Assembly: GCA_036172665.1 (NCBI GenBank)
Contig: CM069872.1
Span: 49,028,101 to 49,092,100 of the forward strand
Direction: 5' to 3'
From: Prosopocoilus inquinatus
Taxonomy: Eukaryota; Arthropoda; Insecta; Coleoptera; Lucanidae
Length of the DNA stretch: 64,000 nucleotides
The translations under genes and the position numbers were made by a program. Positions within the stretch are counted from its first letter, which is position 1; each line of letters opens with the position of its first letter. Under the pieces are notes generated by a model. It was given only the letters and a program-made list of their open reading frames with translations. It ran no database searches and was not told the origin of the DNA. Shown in pieces: positions 22,433 to 34,660 of this stretch.

Positions 22433-24624
22433 AGTGGCGGGCGACCTTAATTAAACGAACGCGTTTATTTACTTCGCGGGTTAACGGCGTAAGTCAATCG
22501 AATCTAGGTTAATAAAATGAGGAGATTTAGTGGCTCGCAAAAACTATGAATTGCCCCCTTGTCCCCTCTGGCTTGAGTCCGTTGGAAAGATTGCACGACC
22601 TTCATTGGAGCAAACAACTTTCCAACGCGGCCGCCGCTCCGTTGTTGGGTAACAAGTTACAGTTTGCGTGAGTGAATATTTTGTTCCTCGTCATCGCGCG
22701 CTCGGTCTCTCCCTCCAGGTTATGGTGTCACGATCAAATATTTATTAATTCGAAATTAATCGTCGACTTGGAGGAGCAAGTTCATTGTCTGGGTGGGCTA
22801 TTGAACTGGAAGTGTTTTTGAAGCACGTCAGAGGTAAACCAACAACTTGATGATCATGTCCCCCAAGTAGTTTAACTGGCATTTAATACTTAACGAACTA
22901 CGAATGTTAAAGGTTTCGATTATTTTCAGCGTGTAACACCAAGTTAAATTAATTTTGGAACTACTACCTCAAGGAAGAGGGGGAGATGGAGATGAAGCCT
23001 TATCAATTTCCTTTGAGGTCGAGGGTTTAGATACCTTTGCAGTGTTTCTGAAAATTTTAAATATTTATGGAACTGATGGCCTGAATTATCGCAGTGGGCT
23101 TTAAACCTTCAGTACCATCCCGTTGGAAGCGTCGGGGGATAGAATACGTCCTCTCTGATCCCGTGTCCACGATAGAAATGACCGTTGCGTCTTCTTCTCA
23201 TTGATCCCAAATTAGACATTGACTTTTTTTCACCGAGGTATACCAGATTAAGAAAGTTGCTTTGCGTTGTGATTTTCTCCTCAATTTCACGCTTTTGAAG
23301 AAACGGTAGGTAGCTCGTTGGAGGTTTTGCAATTCTCTGCTGCAACTTTCTATTGAACTTGCGGCCTCAACTCACAATCAAACAAATACCTAAAGCATTG
23401 TGTCACGACGACCTGAATAAGCGACGTCGCTTTCCATCCACGTCCGTCGTGACGGCCTCGGGCCGACGGCGGCGACGCGACGTTGATTTCAACGCAGGAA
23501 AAACGCCCTTCCTTAATTCGCCCCGGTGCGGCGCGGCGACTCGGACTCGCTCTAATCTAATTTTTTTCTCTCCCGAGGAGCGTCTAGGGTAATCAAATTA
23601 GCGACGAGGCTCGGCAAGAGAGGGAACACTTTCGAGAGCGTCTGTTTTCAAGAAAGATACTGTGACAGCAATTAAGGACCGTAACTCATAAAAGTTGCAA
23701 GGACTACAACCACCGCGCCTACACCTACCACTTGTCTCTCTTGCATTTTCTTACTTTGTCGCGCCTTGTTTTACGTTTTTTTGTTGCGCGCAAGCTTGAA
23801 AACTAAGCGGGCGGGCGGTTTTTAATTGCGCGCATAAATTACTCAATGTTTTGTTTGTTGCTGTTTTTGAAATTTCTATTATTGTCCTTTTTTGAAATGC
23901 GCAATGCTAAATCATTTTTTGTGCGTCGGCAAATTTTTAAACACAAATATTTTCCACGCTATCTGAACCGCACGCAGAACACAAAATCCGAATAAATTAG
24001 CGATACAGTGGAAATGAGCGTGTTTATTTTTCCCATTGTGCACATTTCCAAATGCTTATCGTCGTTGCGGCGTTGCGGAACAATTGAACCGTACGTGCAC
24101 AGATACCGGAATAATCCGGGACTCGGTCTGTTTGCCGTGCGCGCGGCTGCGAAGATATTGGGATAGTTGTTGCGAAAATATGGCCGGCCGAATGCATGAA
24201 TATCCGGCGTCCATTGCGTTAATTCATCTTGTCCGCACGTCCATTTTATTGCAAATACCGCCGGCTGGCCATTTAGCTGTTCGAAATGCGACGCCGCTTT
24301 TTATTTCGGTAATGGACCCACAGGTGCACTATGTGACGCTTCATTAGGATTTGATTCATTATTGGGTTTCTGCCATACGCCTAATCGTAATTATCGCGAA
24401 ATTATGAAAGCGTCCAATTTTCCTACACCGTTAAATTTAGCTTCCCGGCGAAAAATATGAGGCTGACACCAAACAAATAACAATAACAAAGAATTTATCT
24501 CGTTTGCTAAATGAAGAGATGATTAATTAATTAATTCAAAGCGCTATTAAACCATTTTGATCCCGGATGGCGCCCTCAATACATCCAGATTTGGCTACCT
24601 GTTAGCAAGGTCTGTCGCCCACGA
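22433..24624. other. unique CpG-containing sequence, no supported gene
   Basis: The first part (about 22438-22520) is a CpG-rich relative of the neighbouring satellite monomer and may be the single-copy sequence it arose from. CpG-rich stretches at about 23400-23600 and 24030-24350 keep frames open (79 and 103 codons) without any recognisable domain. Confidence 0.5.
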
Positions 24625-25035
24625 CCATCTCCACTGAGCTGGGCACATCCGATCGCACTCGATGCGAATTGCAAGTTGTTACGAAACCGTTTACAGAATA
24701 CCGATTTTGCAAGGTCACTTGATTCACAGCAATAATTGTTACGTATCAAGTACATATCAATGCTACAGATTAGACCCCATTACATTCATCTAGTTACAAT
24801 CAAGTTCGTTGTACCAACCCTGAAGCAAAGTACCATCTCCACTGAGCTGGGCATATCCGATCACACTCGATACGGATTGCAAGTTGTTACGAAAATGTTT
24901 ACAGAATACCGATTTTCAAGGTCACTTACTTGATTCATAGCAATAATTGTTACGTATCAAGTCCACATCAATGCTACAGAATAGACCCCATTGCATTCAT
25001 CTAATTATAATTTTAGTTGTACCAACCCTGAAGTA
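24625..25035. repeat. 208-bp tandem duplication
   Basis: CCATCTCCACTGAGCTGGGC starts copies at 24625 and 24833; each continues through GAATTGCAAGTTGTTACGAAA-type, GTCACTTGATTC and GACCCCATTxCATTCATCTA blocks to GTACCAACCCTGAAG. The copies are highly similar, so the event is recent. Confidence 0.93.
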
Positions 25036-25935
25036 AAGAACGATTCAAACCAAAACCTGTTCAAAATTTATTACGAAAAAGAATAATTGATTCAAAATGT
25101 ACAAACAAAAGACCTAATACCAAAAATTTAAAAAGAACCTTGAATATGCGAAACAAAACATCGAAACGAAAGACTGTCGAATTTATTGCGGAAATCAACA
25201 ATTAAAAACGAGGAAAAACAAAAAAGAAAACTAGATCATAATGTATGTAAACAAAACACGACCGATTTTAACAAGAAATGGAACAATAAAAAAACTCACG
25301 ATATGAAGCAAATGTAAACTAAAACAATCTTATAAAAACGTTGAAATAAAAGATGATGGATTTAATATGGAAAAGAAGAACAATCAAAGAAAGATTAGAA
25401 GCAAAACAAAAAGCAAAGTCGGTTGGTAGAACTGAAATTTATATAACTAACACATAACTACAAATTTCAATTCCGTTAGTTATACCAACCTTGAAACAAA
25501 GGGCAATTCAAAACGAAACCACTTCAAAATTTATTACGCAAAAATGATCCAGAAGTTGGTCAAAATGTAAACAAGTGACAATCGACTTTAATACTAAATA
25601 AATTAAAAAGAAATACTATATGAAAGGAAATCTAATTGAAAAAAATTCGCCAAAAACATTGATTGAAACAAAAGACGATCGAATTTAATGCGACAAAAAA
25701 AAACAATTAAAAACAAAAGAAAAAGCTGGATGAAAATGTAGAGGCAACTAATTTTAGTAAGAATTGAAATATTAGAAAAAAAAGAAACTATTACGATATG
25801 AAGCAAAACTAAATAATAAAAAAATCTGATGAGTACCATCAAATAAAAGACGAATAGATTTAATACGTGGGTGTTTAAAAAACAATCGAGGAACAATTCG
25901 ATCGGAAAAGCGTTGGAGTCTCGTCCATCATTGCT
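25016..25935. repeat. A-rich array, ~464-bp duplication of AAACAAAAGAC minisatellite
   Basis: GTACCAACCCTGAAG...CAAAATTTATTACG at 25016 repeats at 25480 as ATACCAACCTTGAAACAAAG...CAAAATTTATTACG. Within each half, degenerate units centre on AAACAAAAGAC and GAATTTAATGCG. Strong A bias on the plus strand explains the long Phe/Leu-rich minus-strand frame at 25603-25950. Confidence 0.8.
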
Positions 25936-26544
25936 ACCACCCGAATGCAATTACGTTACCTCCTATTTAATTAACGAAACCAACCGGTGGCAAGTTAGTG
26001 CTGAGAGAGACTATCAGCTGTTCTGAGCTACAACTCAGATGGAGATAGGCTGGGCCAAAGTTCAAAGTCGCCAAGGTGTAAGACCTCAGCTGATTTCTAC
26101 GCCACTGCAGAACCGCTTCCCAAGTTTCACAGGGTGCGTCAAAATTCGGAGAAACTTTACACTCGTACATTCAAAATAGTTAGTCGTCGAAACAAAACAC
26201 CAGGACGTACTTAAAAAAACGTTTATTAACACAAGACCCAAGAACTGCAATAAAACTGTAGCTCGTCGGCCACAGAAAAGAATAACACAAAATACCTGCA
26301 GCTAATTCGAATACCTTTTACTTAGTTCGGTAAACGTGGTTCGATCAGATCCTGCACTGGTCCACAAAAAAATTTGAATCACCGATCCTCTTTATTTAAA
26401 CTTATCCTCACTTAAAATAACACGAGAAAGTGTTAATTTAATGCACGGACATGTGCCGGTATGTTTAAATTGTGAGCCAACTTACGATAATTCCGTGCAA
26501 AAAAATAAACAATACCGATACGTGACAGTTTCATCAGATATTGA
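25936..26544. other. unique sequence
   Basis: No gene recognised. Confidence 0.5.
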
Positions 26545-27445
26545 GGTTACCCATCTGTCAACCATAGTCGAACGCCACCGAGCGGCGCCCCTACTCGTGT
26601 CTTACTTGAGTTGCGTAAATTTACCAACTGTCGAGCCGGTTGGCTTTCGGAAAGCAGGCTGTCTGAACACGTTGCACATACGATGCACGAGAACATCACC
26701 GAACAGCGCCACCACTCCTGGGGCAGTCGTACTTCAGTTGCGTCAAGTTTATCAATTGTCGTGTTGGCTTGACCTTCGGAAAGCACGCTGCCTCAACAAG
26801 TTGCGCATACGATGCACGAGATCATCACCATCGAACAGTGCCACCACACGTGTGGAAGTCGTACTTCAGTTGCCTCAAGTTTATCAACTGTCGTGTTCGG
26901 TTGACCTTCGGAAAACACGCTCCCTCAACTCGTTGCGTATACGATGCACGAGAACATCACAGAACAGCGCCACCACACGTGGGGCAGTCGTACTTCAGTT
27001 GCGTCAAGTTTATCAATTGTAGTGTTGGCTTGACCTTCGGAAAGCTCGCTGCCTCAATAAGTTGCGCATACGATGCACGAGATCATCACCACCGAACAAG
27101 GCCACCACACGTGTGGAAGTCGTACTTCAGTTGCCTCAAGTTTATCAACTGTCGTGTTCGGTTGACCTTCGGAAAACACGCTGCCTCAACTCGTTGCGTT
27201 TACGATGCACGAGAACATCACAGAACAGCGCCACCACACGTGGGGCAGTCGTACTTCAGTTGAGTCAAGTTTATCAACTGTCGCGCTCGATTGAACTTCG
27301 GAAAGCACGCTGTCTCAACACGTTGCATATACGATGCACGAATACATCACCGAACAGCGCAACCACTCGTGGGACAATCGTACTTCAGTTGCGTCGTGTT
27401 CGCTTGACCTTCGGAAAGCGCGCTGCCTCAACAGGTTGCACGTAG
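26545..27445. repeat. tandem repeat, alternating 129/132-bp units, open in several frames
   Basis: CTTCGGAAA-type heads occur at about 26642, 26771, 26903, 27032, 27164, 27293 and 27406, giving periods of 129, 132, 129, 132, 129 and 113 bp, so the true unit is a 261-bp dimer. A more diverged unit precedes at about 26545. Because 129 and 132 are multiples of three, a frame without a stop in one unit stays open throughout. One plus frame reads 43/44-residue units (RKxRCLNxLRIRCTRxS...) from 26441 to a single TAG at 27020-27022 and onward. A second plus frame and the minus strand are also partly open, so coding is not established. Confidence 0.9.
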
Positions 27446-29507
27446 ACGATGGACGATTCCGATGCGTAACTCCACGGTTTACACCCTCCGTATTACGATT
27501 TTTGCCGAAGAACGTAGGATAGCAAGAAAAGCGAGAAAGGTAAAGGAAAAGAAGAAGCGGATGCCTCTGTTAAAACAAAAAGATCAAGTAGTTACATGCC
27601 TAGTTACTAGCCTTGCCGCACAATTATCTTTTGTTCAATGCAAACGGGTTATCCGCTCGGAGTAATCTGCATCCAGCAAATCGGGCGTCGAAAATTGCAG
27701 TAGCACTGTTTTTAATGAGAATTTAGCATCAACCGTGCAACAATTCACGAGAAGTTCACACGACACTTCGACACGCCAAGTAATGACGCTGGAAGCGAAT
27801 TGCAGACGGCGCAGAAGGGCGACGAATCAGAACACAGAAATAGATAGGGTGACCATCTGGAACCAATGAAAGCCTCTGATACTCAAACAACGTTAGGCTA
27901 CACCAACCTTACATCACCAAATCTATACCACTCGGGGTTGTCGAAAGCAACCAAATTTAACACGTAACATCATTCATCCTTTTTTTTTTCTTTGAATTTA
28001 GAAACGTCAAATGCAAAACTTGTAGAAGTAACAATATTATTGTTTCTAATCAGGTAATCAGTGAACTGAAAGCAGGTAATTAAATTAAATTAAATTAATA
28101 AGGGTTGAGAGCGTCATATTCTACGTACAAGGTAAAATGATTTGTAAATATGTAAACGTAATTTATTTATGAAAATGTGAAAAGCACTCGCGTTTGAACG
28201 AACGAACGAACAAGTTTCAACTTCGGTACATTTCCACCAAGGTAATAATAAATTACGTTTATTGCACTCGGAATGACTATCACGTAACAAACAATTTGAA
28301 CTTGCTTTCTACATTGTGAAGGTAGAAATAATATTCCGGTAGTATAAAATTACTCCGTTTGATTACTCGCAAGTAATTAATTAAATTGTATTTATTTGGG
28401 CGTCTGCCTGCTTCTTGAACAAACGGGTGTCGTTGAGCAAGCAAACGTTTGCTCATAAATTTAATTACACATACTTTCGTTTTACTTTCGTTTAATTACT
28501 CGCGACTAATTAAGAGCGCGCCCGAAGGGGAGGGGGGGGGGGTGTTGTAGGCGCAATTTGCACATTTCAGTGATTGCATTCGCTGAAATTTGGTTTTCGT
28601 TGGGGCAGTAATAAAAACAATGTACATAAATTTTGGTGGTCATACTCATATAAAACCGTGGCCCGTAAATAACGCCAAATGAAACTGCATTTTGAAGAGT
28701 TCATCGGGCGTTTTATTTTAAATTGGAAACGAACTCGATTGTACTTTCGTCCGGAGCTATTGTTAATGGAAAAAAATATTCGCTCCGGTGCGGTGCAATT
28801 TTGTATTGCACACGTTTATAAAGGTGATATAAATTCACCTCCCAACTCCGCGTCCGTAATTCATGCCAAATGGTGTTTCAGTTTCCATTCCGGGGCATTA
28901 TTTATGTGGGATGTATACGCATTTGTATCTTAGACCCCTGCGATCCTCTCCCCCAAAGCACCCACCGAGTCTACCGAACACGGCGGGCTCAGATACAATC
29001 TGGTGAAACGTTGTGAATTTTAACCCCATTTTCATAATCTATATCCTATCTGACAGGGATGATCTACGAGGACTTTTGATTTATGGCGCTTTTCTAAATG
29101 ATAAGCAGCAACTTATTTCGCTAGGCTATTGGCAATGCCCTAAATCATGGCGTTCGTTCGTAAGTTTTTATTGCCCGCGCTGGAATAATCCGCCGTTTAT
29201 TTGCGGACCCTGCCACTTTAAAATTGTCACCGGGAATTTACGGTCTCGCCCCCCCGAATAAGACCTCATACGTACGCATCTGAATCGGAATTTTTTTTTT
29301 TTCGCGCGTTTTATATGCACCCCCGAGACGCTCGCGCTCGAGCTATAATGGCCGGACATTTACATTTAAAATTTCTGTATTTTTTTCTCGGATTTTCAGA
29401 TGATTTTTTTTCATAACCATCGTATCGTAATGGCAGCACATAAATCTCAACAACTCGTTTTTGTTTCCAAAAAAAAGGAAAGAAAAAAATGAGAGGGAGT
29501 TACTAAA
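27446..29507. other. unique sequence with CpG-bearing segments, no supported gene
   Basis: Includes a run of about ten G near 28531-28541, AAATT repeats near 28080-28100 and several TAATTA-type homeodomain core sites. Tracts at about 28240-28560 and 28620-29260 have balanced composition, and frames of 82-84 codons at 28679 and 29013 look incidental. They may be conserved regulatory DNA. Confidence 0.5.
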
Positions 29508-30380
29508 TCACCATAAACATCAGCGTACGGATGACTGGAACTCTGACTAACTCTGCATCTTGATCTTGAGAGACTTTTACTTAGTGTCGTCCGTCTTCTT
29601 GGGCAAGAATCTTCTAGGCGATGATCTTGATCCTGATAAACCACGTTTCAAGTAACTCTACACCCGAAGATTAATGAGTAAAAGTCGAAAAAAAAGTGAA
29701 AGTTGGGATTTGTTAGTTGTTGACTTTCAAGACGAAAATATTTCAATCGTAATCTACAATAATTCTCTTCGTACTCTTAAAAAATCTTCGAGAGGAAAAA
29801 GAAAACATCGCGTTCACTTTTAAAAGGAAGAACTCTTCCTGCGCGTAGTTGTTTTTAATTTCAGATCAATAGAAAACAATTTTCAAAAAGACGTTCAGAT
29901 TTTCGGGGGAGAAGTCCCTCGACGTCTGTTGTCACAGGTGATTACCATAAACATCAGCGTATGGATGACTGGAACTCTAACTAACTTTGCATCGTGATCT
30001 TGAGAGACTTTTACTTATTGTCGGCAGTCTTCTTGGGCAAGAAGCTTCTAGGCGATGATCTTGAACCTGATAAAAGCCACGTTCCAAGTAACACTACACC
30101 CGAAGGTTAATGAGTAAAAGTCGAAAAAATAAAGTGAAAGTTGGGATTTGTTAGTTGTTGACTTTCAAGACGAAAATATTTCAATCGTAATCTACAATAA
30201 TTCTCTTCGTACTCTTCAAAAATCTTCGAGAGGAAAAAGAAAACATCGCGTTCACTTTTAAAAGGAAGAACTCTTCCTGCGCGTGGTTGTTTTTAATTTC
30301 AGATCAACGGAAAACAATTTTCAAAAAGACGTTCAGATTTTCGGGGGAGAAGTCCCTCGACGTCTGTCGTCACAGGTGAT
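29508..30380. repeat. 434-bp tandem duplication
   Basis: ACCATAAACATCAGCGTA starts copies at 29510 and 29944, both ending at CGACGTCTG(T/C)(T/C)GTCACAGGTGATT. The copies differ at only scattered sites, so the event is recent. A diverged further piece may follow at 30380-30560. Confidence 0.95.
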
Positions 30381-30689
30381 TTCAATGCAAGATCAGGACG
30401 GACACCAAACGCAATCTCGACTTCTTTGAGGAAAACGAGAAGAAAAAAACTTTAGGATGAACTCTTTCGAGGTGATTTCTATTCTAGGTCAAAACAGGAA
30501 AGACAAAATTCTGTTGGAAAAACGTTCAAGTTTTAGAGGAGTTTTTGAGTTCTTTAAAAAAATCAGCAAACCCAAATCTCCATCATTTCTTTTAGGAGGG
30601 GAGGGGGGTAATTTAGGAATTTTTGTTTTCATTTACAGAGGAAGATGGAAGTAGATCATTGTCGTAAAATTAATAAAACCAAAGAGATT
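30381..30689. other. sequence between arrays, partly a diverged copy of the 434-bp unit
   Basis: Words such as AAAACGTTCAAG and GAAAAACG recall the preceding unit, but alignment by eye is weak. A GAGGGGAGGGG run is present near 30595. Confidence 0.4.
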
Positions 30690-32060
30690 GAGGAATTAGT
30701 ACGGTCATAATGTGTATGTAGGAGAGAAGATAATACCATTATAATAAAGGGAGTTGCAACCACTGGAAACTAGACCAAAAGGGAGATGGAAAATGACATG
30801 ACGTGTCAGAGAAATTAATTGAAAGGAGATCGTTGAATGGAGGAAGAAGATATCGTACGTAAAGAATGGAAGAAGAAGATTACAGAGACAGAGTAGTATA
30901 TAGTAAGGCAAAAAGGGAAAATGGAGCAAAATGACTTACTACCCATAAAAACCATAATTGTATATAGAAAAGAAGATAACACTACAATAACGAAACTAGC
31001 AAAGCAGAAACCGCCTGAAGATAGGCCAAAGGCGAGGTCGAAAATGACTTGGGAAGACCATGGCGTCAAGGACAGTAATTGAAAGGAAATTGTTGACTGA
31101 AGGAAGAAGATATCAGACGAAAAGAATGGAGGAGGATGACAGAGACACAGAAGTCTATAGAAAGGCAAAAAGGAAAGATGGAGCGAAATGACTTACCGCC
31201 CATAAAAACCATAAATGTATGTAGAAAAGAAGATAACACCACAATAACGAAACTAACAAAGTAGAAACCGCATGAAGGTAGGCCAAAGGCAAGGTCGAAA
31301 ATGGCATGGGAAGACCATGGTGTCAGGGAGAGTAATCGAAAGGAAATTGTTGACTGTAGCAAGTAGATATCAGACGAAAAGAATGGAAGAGGATGACAGA
31401 GACACAGCAGTCTGCAAAAGGCAAAAAGAGAAGATGGAGCGAAATGACCTACCACCCATAAGAACCATAAATGTACGTAGAAAGGAAGATAACACCACCG
31501 AAACTAACAAAGCAAAAATAGGCCAAAGATAGGCCAAAGGCAGGTCGAAAATCACATGGGAAGAAGTTCTTGGCGTGTTCGTGATGGGACATCCCAATAG
31601 TATGGTAGACTTCGGCGATTAATCCCAATGGTGCCCTGGCTTGGAGCCTGAGCATTATTCTTCATTCGATGCAGCATTCTTTCAATTCTCGACTGGGGTT
31701 CCGGAAGCAGTTTGCTGCAGTTTATCGTCGATTCGGGTTTCCTTGAGGGCCTTCAGTTTTCATTTTGGGTTTCACCGATCTGTAAAATGGAATGGACGAA
31801 GATGAAGCACAACGAACTATAGAAAGGCAAAAAGGGGAGGTGGAGAAAAGTGACTTCTTATCACCCACCAAAAGCACATAAATAGACGCGAATACCATAA
31901 CAAAGAACATAACAAAATGGAAACCACCAGAACGTATGCCAAAAGGGAAAGCCGAAAATTAGATGGGTGTATAGAAAGGATGAAAAGTGTCGAATGGAGA
32001 AAAAGATAGTAAAAAAAAGGAATGGGAGAAGATAATAGAGAAAGCAAATAAGCAAGAAAG
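30690..32060. repeat. A-rich tandem repeat, ~256 bp unit, about five copies
   Basis: CCCATAAAAACCATAA-type blocks occur at 30942, 31199 and 31455 (periods 257 and 256), with diverged copies at about 30705 and 31864. Units share AAGATAACACCACAATAACG, GGCCAAAGGC(A)AGGTCGAAAATG and AGAAGATATCAGACGAAAAG. A non-array segment at about 31560-31800 interrupts the series. Frames on the minus strand up to 129 codons derive from the units. Confidence 0.9.
31560..31800. other. GC-balanced insertion in the 256-bp array
   Basis: About 240 bp without A-rich bias. The minus strand is open in short pieces after a plausible acceptor (CATTTTACAG), but no domain is recognised. Likely a host or transposon fragment brought into the array. 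Confidence 0.35.
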
Positions 32061-33299
32061 CAGAAAGGAAATATGGAGAGGATTGATTTGATTTGAGGTC
32101 GTCCATTTGTTGTTATGGGAATAAACTGAAGATAAAACTGTTATGAAGAAAAAAGGACCGACCTTAGACGTTGCTGTGGATACGCAGCTGGTATAAGGAC
32201 TGTTCTCATTTTGTCCTCGTAGTCATGGAAACGCCGAAAATGTCCTAAGTCTGCTGATGATAATTCTTGGTCTGGATAACATAAAAAGCTAAACGAAAAA
32301 TTCCACAACGGAATCTCCTCTGAGCCTTTGACATTTAGCAGTGGCGGCGGCTCATCTTCGTTTCCCATAACCTTGTCATGGTGCTATTACTGTAATTATA
32401 ATGTGTATTAATTCGAATCGATGTAATTCCTAGGGGTTCTCAACGTCCGGGAAATTTACGCCCTCGCATCCCTTTGTTTCGAGCAGTTTCAACCCGTTCA
32501 TCATCAATGTCTCACTGAAATGTCACACTCTTCTCATATTGACGGAATCGTCTACCCGACAATCCATCAGTAAAATGAAATCGTAACTTCACGGACGGAT
32601 TCCGGGCGATACAGGGTGACTTTAATAGTTTAAAATATTCGGTTTAGATACTGGTTCAGCCTTCTTATTAAAATTTCAAATTTCCATAAGTAAATTCAAT
32701 GTAATCGATTACCAGAACGTTGTTCCTAGAGACTTAGTTGGGTTAATTAACGATTCCTAAAGCACGTAGCAGTTCATACCATCAGGTGCGATTTATTGCG
32801 ACCACATCATTAAACTCGCCCCTAATTAATTAGTGCATAGATTATCCGGGCGTGTTATTTCTCCATTAACCACAGCTAGCTCAACGTAATTCTGATAAAC
32901 CGAAAACGATGTATCCAACACCAGCAGCCCAGATTTATCCGCGATCGGCAGCAGACCACGTCGCCCCCACCCCCCAATGTACCAGAAGGGTGTTTCGGCC
33001 CCCTCCGAAACTAATTCTTCGAGCAGACGGAGAATCAAATATTCAAATTGCACCGCCGTAAACTTCTTCTTGCTCAACAAGTGGCTAGACAATTCAGACT
33101 TATATTAGAAGTTGATGTCGCTGTCTGTAGCCGGGGCACATCTGGGTGCAATTTATGTCGGAGTTGAACCCGAAGATGAGGTCGTCTGCAAATTCTAGTC
33201 CTAGTTCAGCTGTAGCTGAGTTTCTTTGCGAAATCGCAGACACAGAAAATTCTTCTTCCTAATGGAAGTAACAGCACTCTCCATCTATTAATTATTTGT
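32061..33299. other. unique sequence with coding-like pieces on the minus strand, not resolved
   Basis: Minus-strand open stretches at about 33268-33115 (after an acceptor-like TTACTTCCATTAG), 33105-32826 and 32368-32141 have balanced composition. They cannot be joined with convincing donor sites, and no known domain is seen. Local GC near 45 percent makes such frames fairly likely by chance. Confidence 0.3.
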
Positions 33300-34090
33300 A
33301 ATCCCCCGTATGGACAAACATCTCCAGGAACACATTTACGAACAAGTCTGCGTGTATCTCGAGGATTCGTGTTCCTCATGAAAGTATCAACACTCTTCCT
33401 GTATTAATTGTAAATCCCTCGCTTAGACAAACATTTCCACGAACATATTTACGAACAGGTCTGCATGTACGTCGAGAATTGGACAAGTGGAGTAGTGTTT
33501 TTTTACACTAGTTTTTCTATTTTGGTTCCTTGATGAGAAACAAGTTACTAGTTCGCGCTTGAAGTAATTTCTAATGACGCATGACGATTTGATGTTTACG
33601 TGAAATATCCAACTAACATATTTGTGCCCATGTCTGCATATATGTCGAGAATTTGACAATTGCTTCAGTGTTTTTACATTATTTTTTATAATGTGGTTTT
33701 TCGATGCAAAACAAGTTACTAGTTCGCGCTTGAAATAATTTCTAATGACGCATGACGATTTGGAGGGTATGTTTATAATTATATATTTTATGAGTTTTCA
33801 GAGTATTTTTGTTATGTTTACGTGAAATCTCCAACGAACGTATTTGTGACCATGTCTGCATATATGTCGAGAATTTGACAATTCCTTTAGTGTTTTTACA
33901 TTTTTTTTTTATGATGTGGTTTGATGAAAAACAAGTTACTAGTTCGCGCTTGAAAAAATTTCTAATGACGCATGACGATTTGGAGGGTATGTTTATAATT
34001 ATATATTTTGTGTACTTACGTTTTTGTTACGTTTACTTGGACGAACATATTTACGAAAAAGTCTGCGTGTATGTCGAGAACTTAAAGCGT
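33300..34090. repeat. irregular tandem repeat with ACAAGTTACTAGTTCGCGCT units
   Basis: The block AACAAGTTACTAGTTCGCGC followed by TTTCTAATGACGCATGACG occurs at about 33539, 33710 and 33940. A second block, GTCTGCATATATGTCGAGAA, occurs at about 33460, 33632, 33855 and 34060 and in earlier form near 33346. Unit length varies (about 110-230 bp) because the spacer with TATGTTTATAATTATATATT is present in only some copies. Confidence 0.88.
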
Positions 34091-34660
34091 TAAATGGGTG
34101 CAGGCGGTCGGTCATTCAAGGGTTAACTACCGGAGCTTTAATTGCCCAACATATTATCACCCCTTGATAAAAAATTTTATTTTATTAACATGTCCGAAGT
34201 TCGCGTGAGCAATACGTCAAATAATCGTGTCGTTTATTAACTTATCGCCGTTCGCATGTAAAAAATAATAATAACGCGTGGTGGTTATCGCGGCTCTCAT
34301 TAAAATTTCCGCGCGCGAAAGAGAAGTTCATTATCGGTGGCACGTAGAGAGAGGTGGAGGCCCCGGAACAACAAATCCGTTCGTTTGCAACCCTTTCAGG
34401 AATGGGGTGTATGCGGGCGCCGGAGAGTGTACACATCTCGCAGAGAGATAAAGCCGCTAACCGGAGGGTGTGTTTTACAAAGAGCGCGTCAGTTTTATCC
34501 CGCCCGCTCGGAACAAACGTACCCCCCTGTGTAAAAGGGGGCGATTTCTTTAAATGTGATGCACGTTATCGTCGGGCGAAATGGACTCCGGAAAACGTCG
34601 GTCCGGTGCGCACAGGAATTTCAATTTTCCAGCTTTTTTGCAAAAAAAAAAAGAATTTAA
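34091..34660. other. CpG-rich unique tract
   Basis: GC-rich, with a short hairpin (CCCCCCTG...GGGGG near 34515-34540). Frames of 65-104 codons reflect few AT stop codons. No start, splice or domain evidence. Confidence 0.45.

Noticed and set aside
24036..24347. 103-codon plus-strand frame with several cysteines
   Set aside because: CpG-rich region with few stop codons; cysteine spacing fits no family I recognise.
26441..27022. 193-codon plus-strand frame as a gene
   Set aside because: Runs through a tandem array with periods divisible by three, and overlapping frames are open too. Reported as a repeat with a finding instead.
31066..31455. 129-codon minus-strand frame
   Set aside because: Consists of two units of the 256-bp A-rich array.
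33115..33190. reverse transcriptase FADD motif in a minus-strand frame
   Set aside because: Residues FADDL occur, but none of the surrounding reverse-transcriptase blocks do.
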